64,000 bases of DNA from Tethya wilhelma (Eukaryota > Porifera > Demospongiae > Tethyida > Tethyidae). Positions 1-9,200 of the stretch are shown here, one piece after another. Position numbers and translations under genes: made by a program. The stretch spans positions 124,001-188,000 of the forward strand of contig CAXIPT010000033.1 of the NCBI GenBank assembly GCA_964030475.1, given 5' to 3'. Below the pieces are notes generated by a model. It was not told where the DNA came from. It made no database searches and worked only from the letters and a program-made list of their open reading frames with translations. Positions within the stretch are counted from its first letter, which is position 1. Each line of letters starts with the position of its first letter.

Positions 1-599
1 GGTTATTTCAAGGAAGTGCTAAATGAAATAATGCTCAAATTTTTTAGCACATTAACCTCAAGCCTACACTCATTTGCACTTAAGAGTGTCATAGTTTAGA
101 CAAACATACATGTACTACACACAAAATTGACTCACTGAAAGTTTGATCATGCAATGCTATATAATTTCTAACGGTTGTTATAACTCATATTCTGCACTTC
201 AAAGCAGCATTCAGTCAATTTGGCCATGGAGAAAGATCAATCATGAGTTTATCGCTATTATAGCTAGCCCGTTGTTTTACTGAGACAGCCTTTAGTTACC
301 TTACAACTAGTACAGTTTTGACTACAAATTAATCTGGGCTCCTGTGTCTAGACAGAAAATACCATGACATCTATATTGTCAGCATCCTACTGACCTAGCT
401 GGTTTGTAGTTCGGATCGATGGTGATAGATGTGCATCCCCAATTTGGACTTAATATTACGCATATGCATGCGTGCCTAGTTCAGTGCTACATATATATAC
501 AAACAGAGCAAAACCACCAGAGTACCAGTTGAAATTTAATTGAATTTTAATGTTATTCTTCTACCTTCATCACATCATGCACTATTCCTGACTAACAGG
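1..599. other. AT-rich non-coding flank
   Basis: I see no open frame of useful length, no tRNA and no convincing repeat here. The sequence is AT-rich and probably intergenic, upstream of the esterase-ABCG gene. Confidence 0.5.
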
Positions 600-919
600 A
601 TCCAGATAAGATCTGGAAAAATTTTTTTCCAGATTCTGAAATTTCAAAGAGTTTAAAAAGCTTAGATCTAAGCCACTTGATTAGGCCTAAGCTGGTCTAA
701 GCTTAGATCTAAGTTTCATGATTAGGCCTAAGCAGGTCTAAGCCTAGGCCTAAGCTTCAATGATTAGGTCTAAGCTTAGACTTAAGCTTCATGATTAGGT
801 CTAAGCTTAGGCCTAAGCTCGAGTGATTATAGGTCTAATCAAAGAGGCTTAGATCTAAGCCTTGAAAGTGTTCGAAAACTCAGAATCCGGGAAAAAAAAT
901 TTCCGGATCTTATCTGGAT
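600..919. repeat. MITE-like element with ~39-bp inverted ends and internal tandem palindromes
   Basis: The left end reads ATCCAGATAAGATCTGGAAA and the right end is its near-perfect reverse complement, each arm about 39 bp long. The interior is a run of diverged units built on AAGCTTAGATCTAAGC and GATTAGGCCTAAG, themselves palindromic. There is no coding capacity. I could not identify a clear target-site duplication, so the superfamily is unknown. Confidence 0.75.
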
Positions 920-1461
920 TATGTTGACTTTGCAATGTCAGTTACAGTAACTTATGGTTTGTCTCTTATTAAATCATTTTGCAATTATTGTGTAAACTTT
1001 GCAATAATTAATCCCTATATTACTAATAGATGTCTACTCTTCATTTGATACTCATTAACACCATTGCCATGCTCAGTCCACAACAAAGTACTCTTGCTAA
1101 AAGTATCTGTCGTCACACTTGACACTTGATTTCTAATTAATATCATGACTTAGCAGCCACAATTGCAATAGAGTAAAGTATCTTTATCAAGGAAGTGTCA
1201 GCTTGTTAGATATCAGCAGGAATGAATTGACTTCTGCTAGTGTAAATTGGCACCTATTGTCTGAACTGCATGTAGGTTGCTTTATAGCAAATAGCTCAAT
1301 TGCTCACTTTGTGTAGAGATTCTGTTTTATTACTCTATAGTATAGCTTTATATCCTCTTGGGTCACCATTAAAGTATAGTGACTTACTGTTGCTATTTAA
1401 GGAATTAAAGCTTGCAAGAGAATCATATCTGTATCTGTTTGAAAGATTCTTAGCTCAAACT
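920..1461. other. Upstream region of the esterase-ABCG gene
   Basis: No second gene is visible. The frame of the first exon is open from about 1300, but its upstream Met lacks a signal peptide, so this stretch is taken as 5' flank or 5' UTR. No clear TATA box or initiator could be assigned. Confidence 0.4.
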
Positions 1462-3291
1462 ATGTTTCTGACTTTGCTGCTGTTTTCTCTTTTCAGTGCT
1501 TCAGCCATTGCTCCTACCAATTGCCTGCTGCAATGGTACAATATCACTAGTGCTGCTGAACGTGGTGCTCTCTGCAACGATTTCTCCACTGCTGGCTACT
1601 TTATTCAAAAGAGCCCAACCCCGAACTCTTCTCAGTGGGTCATCTACTTGGAGAGTGGAGGAGGGTGTTCTGATGAAAAGTCCTGTAATGAACGCTTCAT
1701 TCGACAGAGCATACGTGATGAGTACTCAACTACTGTCAATGGATCTAAGAGGGTGGATGTGCAGAGAGCTTGGGAGGACTATGAGGAGCAACCTTTGGAA
1801 GTGATATCTAGGCTGATGACTTCACTGTGGCGAGTGTCTGGCCCATTTCGATCTCAAGATGGATCGTGGGCTGTGCAGGGACAGAGTATACTCTCCTCTG
1901 ATCCCGACGAGAATCCATATTTCCATGACTACCATCATGTTCTAGTACCTTACTGCAGCAGTGATCTGTGGATTAAGAACAGCAAGAACTACATCAATGC
2001 ACTCAATGGTAGCTTTCAATTTCATTTTGACCCAACTGCATCTGAGCAACAGTTCACATTTCGAGGAGTGGCTATTGTGCAAAGTGTTGTCACGGACCTG
2101 TTCGAGTTTCATGGACTTGCAGATTCAATGGAGGTGGTGTTTGCTGGGAGCAGTGCTGGAGGAATCGGTGTGATGCACCACACAAAATGGCTACAGGAAC
2201 AGCTGTTCACACACACAGGATCTCGCTGTAGGCTGTTCTCTCTCATGGACTCGGCATGGTTCATCAATTACAAGGGAATCATTGACTCACAGTTTATGAC
2301 AGAGGATATCCAAGAACAGAGTCAAGCTGGAGAAATGGCTGAAACTTGTGCAGCTATGGTAAGTTATGGTGAACCAAGCAGGTGTATCACAGCATCGTCA
2401 TTCTTGTCCTTTCCTGATGTTTATCCCCACAATGTTCCCACCCTGGTCCTGTTCAGTCAGTATGACCTCTACCTCTTAGCAAGTGCCATAAGCCAATCTG
2501 AAGTGGATGTGTTGGATATAATGCGTACTGTGTCCGAGTACAGTGGAAGCATGAACGCTTCGCTGCAAAGCACTACCAAACTATTTTCAAACTTGAGCTC
2601 CATCACCACCTCTTGTTTTCAGCATGTGTACCTTGCCACATCCACACTGTGGGGAGACGACTGGTTACTAGGAGATGGGACATTTGATGGAGCTCAAGAG
2701 AACAACAGATTTCAGTGAGTTTCTCCCATATGTGTATATGCATGTGTCCATTTTATGAGTGCAAGTATGGATAAGATTGATTTAACTGTAGTACAGCTAT
2801 GCATGCATGCTAAGGTTACTAGCACTGCAGTTGGAGGAAACCAGTGCATAGTATGCATGCAATATTCTTTTTTTTTCTTATTCATCTTCATATAATTTTT
2901 TGTTTGCTATAGACATGGTGTGTCCAGTGAAGTATGGAGTACGTTTCGTTTGAAGCATCTCAACAGCTCCTCTTCCACTGTGGAACCAACCAGTCTCAGT
3001 GAGGCCATTCATCAGTGGATTGAGGCCAGTAGGAGGGGTGAAACCATCCACTTGTACGACCATTGCAGTGGTGCTCACTGTAACAGTATGTGTCCTGAGA
3101 CCATAGTGCTTGGAGAGACTACACCGTACTGGAGTGTACCGGCACAGACTGTGGTACTGGTGTTAGTGGTGCTGCTTACAGTGTTCAGTGTGGCTGTCAA
3201 ATTGATGTTGAGTGTTTGTGATATGTTCATTCATCACAATCAAAGGAAGTACTTGCAATGGCACAAACATTACAACTGTATGGAGTCGACT
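1462..3291 (+). other. Notum/PAE-type esterase ectodomain plus TM anchor (exons 1-2 of the fusion)
   Basis: The family hallmarks are visible in order: WVIYLESGGGC (oxyanion side), PYCSSDLW, and the nucleophile elbow AGSSAGG with the catalytic serine near residue 231. A likely catalytic aspartate follows in FSQYDLY, and a likely catalytic histidine in SCFQHVY. In Notum and plant pectin acetylesterases this triad removes acyl groups (palmitoleate from Wnt, or acetyl from pectin). The substrate here cannot be read from sequence. Several N-x-S/T sites fit a secreted domain. A leucine/valine-rich helix near 497-517 followed by basic residues fits a type I anchor. Confidence 0.85.
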
Positions 3292-6200
3292 GTAAGCACA
3301 ATTATATTTAGAAATTGTACAGAACATGCTGTTTAAATATTTTGCCATCCCAAATAGTTTCAATTAGTGTTACATGCATTATTACGATTGTTTATTTAAC
3401 AATTTTTTGGGGTGGCCTGGTGGCTTGTTCACCATTGACTCGGACTCCCAACCCATGGGTAGGCGGTTCGAGTCCCTCCAGTGCCACAGGTATTTGTTTC
3501 CCATTTTCTCTTTCGAGCTCTGCCTAGGAGTTAACTCAGCTCTACCCCAAAAAATGAGGAGGTGAATTTCACCGCATCCTTCGGAGGGGATGTAAAGCCG
3601 TCGGTCCCGGGGGGGACCTGCGTTCATTAGCCCTAGGCTATTTGCAGGCCCTCGTTAGCCACAATTGTGGTAAACCCGAAGGGGCACTTAAAAAAAAAAA
3701 AAACAACAAAAAAAAAACAATCTTTTCTCTTCAGCTTCCCTACTGTGATGATTCAGATGCAATTTCGGTGGCATGTCTCAACCTGAGGTAAAGAAATTTA
3801 GCTACTATAGTCTTTCTCACACCCATTGACTTAAGTTATAATGCTTGCTGTAGGTACTCTGTGAAGGTAAATGCCTCTGCTCTTAAGAGAGCTAGCACAC
3901 CAGCTCAAAGGAAGAGACAACTCTCAATAGCAGCAGCTGTCAACAATGACGTCACTGGAAATAGTGGAGGCAAGAACATAGGAACCGCTTGGAGGAACAA
4001 TGGTGGGAGTGGAAGCCTGGACTCAGTCACTGGTCAAAGAGTACAATCAGGTATAATTATGCTTCATTAATTTTATAGTGAATTGAAACAAGGTATCTCA
4101 AGCAAAATTAATGTGTTACCTTTATTTGCTGGTTCCATCAATTACCTCTAATGCATGCAGATTTTGTACAAAGTATCTACCAGTTTCAAGCAATGTATGA
4201 GGAACAGAACCAGGGACACAAAAAGAACCATTGCGAACATGACAGCAAGAAAAAGGAAATCATAAAAGGGATTTCAACTTACTTCAATCCTGGAGAACTG
4301 GTTGCTATCATGGGACCATCAGGTAAAGGTTTTATTCCTGCTTTCAATCCGGTACTCAGTCTGATGGCCACAAGCGTGTATATAAAAATATTGTATGCTA
4401 TACTCTTCATCATAATAGGCTGTGGCAAGACTACATTTCTTGATCTACTAGCTGGAAGAAGAAATGACAAATATCAGGTTACAAAATATAAAAAAATTCT
4501 GAGTCACATATTCATGTATTGAATTCTGTTCATTCAGGGTGAGATTTATGTGAATGGAGTTCCTTTAGACCAAGTGGGTGACTGGTATGCAGCTAACACT
4601 GGTTATGTTCTTCAACTGGCCAGTCCCTACTATGAGGAGCTGACAGTGAGAGAGAACCTCACTCTAGCAGCTCAAATGAGGCTACCAAAGAACATGACCC
4701 TCACAGAAAAGCTAGAACGGGTGGAGCAAGTCATGAATGAGGTATCAACGCATAAACCTAATAGTAGGCACTAGTGTATACTAACTGGATTCTAGATCTT
4801 TGATAAAATTAAGGTTACTTTATTCTGTAAAAAAAATTCTCTGAAGCAAAATTACCAGTGACAATTTACATTTTTTAAGTTAGATGTTATAAATATCATT
4901 GTGAAATTTAGATCTTATTGTGAAATTGTCTGTATAAATATGACATGTAAATTTATTGTCTCTGTTCTATATTCCACTCAGACTGGTCTCACTCTATTGG
5001 CGACCACCCATATTGGTGGCAGTGTGGGTCCGGGGGGTCTCAGTGGAGGACAAAAACGTCGCCTCTGTGTTGCCATCCAGCTATTGAGCATGCCCAGTCT
5101 CATTTTCCTTGATGAACCAACCTCGGGTCTTGATTCAAGTGCTTCTCTGGAGCTATTGAATCACCTTCATCGTGTGGCCAGCTCCAATCGAGCTGTTATC
5201 CTCACTATTCATCAACCAAGGCTTGAGATTTTCCACATGTTTGATAAGATCATACTGCTCTGTCAGGGACAGGTAGGCCTCAAGTAGAAATAATAGTTTT
5301 TCTGCTCAGCGGCCTTTGTTGTAAGGACATGTTAAAATGTACACTTCACATTGCAGGTTGCCTATCATGGAATTCCCGATAAGGCTTATGAGGTGTTTGT
5401 GGCTGCCCACCAATCATCTTCTCTCTCGAGGAAGATTGCTGCATTGGAATCAAACAATCCTGCTGGTATTACTTATTGTGCTAATGTACTGTTGTTGAGC
5501 TTCCCCACCAAAAGACTTGCAAAAAAATTGGAGGATCCGAATATCAATCCCGGGACCTCTTGCATGCTAAGTGAGAGCTATACCATTTGAGCTAATCCCC
5601 TAAAACATCAAATTACTGATAACAATAATTCAGAAGCTCTAGGCCATTGAAAAAAATTGGAAGATCCGGGTATCGATCCCGGTACCATTTGAACCAATCT
5701 CCAAACCACACTTAGAAGAAAAATTGGTTAAGACAATTTAACAGCTCTGAATTATTCTCATCAAATTTGTAAAAAAAAAGTTTGGAGGATTCGGGTATCG
5801 AGTGAGAGTTAGAGCTAATCTCCCAACCACACTCAGAAAGAAAACTTGTATGGACAATTTAAAAGCTTTAAACTATTCTCACAAAAGTAAAAAAAGAAAT
5901 TGGAGGATCCGGGTATTGATCCCGGTACCTCTCGCATGCTAAGCGAGTGCTCTACCATTTGAGCTAATCCCCCGACCATTCGTAGATATTTAAGACAATT
6001 CAAAACCTGTAACTATTTTTATCAATAATAATTATTTGTAAAAAAAAAGTTTGGAGGATCCAGGTATTGATCCCAGTGCCTCTTGCATGCAAAGCGAATG
6101 CTCTACCATTTGAGCTAATCCCCAACCACATGCTCTTAGAAGAAGAAACTGGTAGAGAAAATTCAAAACCTCTAAACTACAATTTGTGAGAAAAAAAATT

Positions 6201-9200
6201 TTGAGGATCCAGGTATTGATCCCGGTACCTCTCGCATGCAAAGCGAGCGCTCTACCATTTGAGCTAATCCCCCTTACGTTTAAGAATTCATTTAGAGATT
6301 GAGTACAAGATATACTCTCCTTGATCCTCTCAGATGTGATCATGGACATGTTGGGCAGTGAAGAGGAGCAGATGGCCATCTTGGACTACTACCAGAAGAG
6401 TGATGAACCTCAAGCTGTGGAGACAGCTATAGATGAATCACGAGCCAGTGTGAGTTATGATGGTGGACCACAGACTGGACACAGGTATGTATGAACGTAC
6501 ATCTTACAAACAGCGCTAACAATTTATTGCAACTCAGCTAGTTACTATATGAACTATACCTATGCATGGACATTGTATTGTGTATAATAATAGTCTTATT
6601 ATTTTGTGTAGGAATTCTCAAACAGCCAGTGTGCTAAGTAGACTAATAGCATTAGAAGCTCGAGCCACCAAGAGAGCTAAACTAGGCTTACAACTTTATC
6701 TGCCTGTCATCTTCATTACATATGGAATTTTGCTTGGTAAGTTGCATGACATGCATTGTGCATCCATCTTTGACATTAGTATGTCATGTATATTTGTACC
6801 ATCAAAGCATGCTGCATCCATGCAGTTAGATCAACTGGTTCAGGAATTGATGCCAAGGCATATTAACCCTTGTGAACGTTAGTATAGCTTGAGAGTTAAT
6901 AATTATTGTGCTGTTCCCATACATGCACACAAACATGTACAGGTACTGTTTACCTTCAAACTGAAAATGGTGCCTTCATTTTGTCTGGATTTGGTGTGTT
7001 TAGTTGTGCTAGTGCTCTCTTCATGTTTCCCATCATCTACACCTACCTCTATCGGGCAATTGAGGTACATTGTCATAGCAACACACTAAATGCCATGCAC
7101 AGACACTTATACTTATTTCTGCTGTATGTGCTAACATTGCAATTAAAATGTACATTGTCACACACACACATAGATCTTTTCTCTTGAGTTTGCTGATGGT
7201 GTTGGATCACCTCTAGAGCTAGTATTACAGACATTCATTAGATACTCTACTCTTGCCATCTTGCCCATTCTCATCTGCTCTTTGACTCTCTATCTACTGG
7301 TGAGTTTTAGATTGTTACTATTTAACACGTAAGAGACAGTGTATCTGTACGTACTTGTACTTTTATAATAAATTATAACACCATGCAGGTAACCACAAGT
7401 TATTCATGTAGAAAGTTTAGTACCATTTTTTACGTAAAGTTTATTGATGATAGAATCAATAAATCTTTTTGTTGCTCTAGTAGCACACTGCTGTTCATAA
7501 TGATCATACTAGCTACAGTTAATAAATTATAATAGGTGCATGTTCATTACCATGTACACATTTGCACACAAACATATGTACAAAATTCACACACATTCAT
7601 GCACACACATAAAACCACCAGGCCATTCCCTACTCTCAGTATGACCCCTGGGTGTTCTTTCAGGTGGTCTTCTTCAACCTGGCTCTCAACCACACTTGGA
7701 TTGCTCTACTGGTGTTTGTCATTGTGGCTCAACCAAACTTTGCTCATCGCATTTCACCAGTTCTCAGTGCCATCGCTGGATTCTCTGGAGGATTCTTTGT
7801 GCCACCAAGACTGATGCCACCATGGTCAGTATGGAATCATGTAACTCAGGAGCTGTACATAATATGCACTAGCCAGCTTGCACAAAGTTTTTCTGCTACA
7901 CTATATATAATTCTGGTGTTACTATTATATGCAATTATGCATGCCCCCACAATCAACATGCATGCAAACACACATAACTGATACAGGTATAGTTGGTTGT
8001 TCTACATCAACCCCAACTACTATGGATTCTCAGCCATGGGTCGTATCCTCCTTCAGAGCATTGACCTGAACTGTAACTATGATTCTGTCATAGAGTGCTA
8101 CCCTTCCTCAGGGGCTTACATCCTCACATACTTCGATTTACATAGCACCAACCCCTACCTGAATGTCGCTGTGAGTAAAATATAGTCCTTAAAATTGTAT
8201 AGTGTATGAAGTAAAGAAATAACTTACCTACATAATTTTTGTTTAGATTCTTCTTGGTATGACTGTTGGTTTTATTCTACTTGCCTGGATAGCACTCACA
8301 CTAAGACACTCCTACTTCATATCAAGGATTCTGAAGCTTCTACAAAGAAAGTATGTTCATACATGCATTTTGTTGTGCTATGTATGTATTTACTTTTAGT
8401 TGTTGGCAGTATACTGTGTCACACAATACTATTACCATACACATTTTGTAATTATTATACATACAGGCACACCAAAATGACTGGAGACACCATTAACCTT
8501 CACCAGTCTAGTGACAGTCACTCTATAGTGTTTGAAGATGACCCCTTGGGACTAAGCCTGCCAGAAGAACTCACTCAAAAGTCTTCCTCTGACAGTGAAG
8601 AGCTCTCATCTCACTCCACATCAAACATGTTCAAGAAAGTGACTATATCAGCCACACCCTCTAATGCTTCGGCTGATTCTATCCAGTTTGCTACACCATC
8701 CGTGACAACCATTCAGCCTGCTGCTTCAGATCCCAATAGAAGGATACGTTATCGTAAGCGACAAACACTGTCCTACATGCTACACGATGGGGAGAGCCAT
8801 GAGGTGTGGAAGCCGGGAAAGAGAAATACTAGGAAAAAAATTCAAGAAAATTGTTCAGAGGTACGTGAACTCAGAGGAGGTTCGACATGGTTGACCTTTG
8901 CTTGACCTTTCATCAATAAAGTCTTCCACACGCATATATAATGTATTAAACATGCCGAGGATGTGGAGGGATTTAATTGCAGAAGGTCAAGCAAAGGTCA
9001 AACCTCATCTAACGTGAACCTTTTGGGAAAAGCTTGCTCATAATTACTATAGCATGTAACATTTTTCCATATCACGCAATTTAATTATTGAAAAAAATTT
9101 TTTTTACTAACTCTACAATTTTGCTTTCCTCTAAGAAATAATATATTATGTTAACTAATGTATCCCTATCAAATATTGTATATGGGATCAAGTTTTATAA

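Larger units (their letters stand above)
4161..8350 (+). other. ABCG nucleotide-binding and membrane modules (exons 5-16 of the fusion)
   Basis: Walker A GPSGCGKT is split across exons 5 and 6. The signature LSGGQKRR and Walker B LIFLDEPTSGLD lie in exon 8 with the H-loop TIHQPR, and the ABCG-typical NPADV spans exons 9 and 10. Six hydrophobic segments follow in exons 11 to 16. The NBD-before-TMD order is characteristic of ABCG half-transporters, which act as dimers exporting sterols, lipids or xenobiotics. All catalytic residues appear intact. Confidence 0.9.

Noticed and set aside
1300..1461. Upstream Met at 1300 as the start of the esterase-ABCG protein
   Set aside because: The 54 extra residues are hydrophobic but lack a clean signal peptide layout, while the Met at 1462 is followed directly by a canonical leader and cleavage-like ASA site.
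6032..6379. 115-residue minus-strand ORF
   Set aside because: It is a frame through the antisense tRNA-Ala array and intron; composition and position are explained by the tRNAs.
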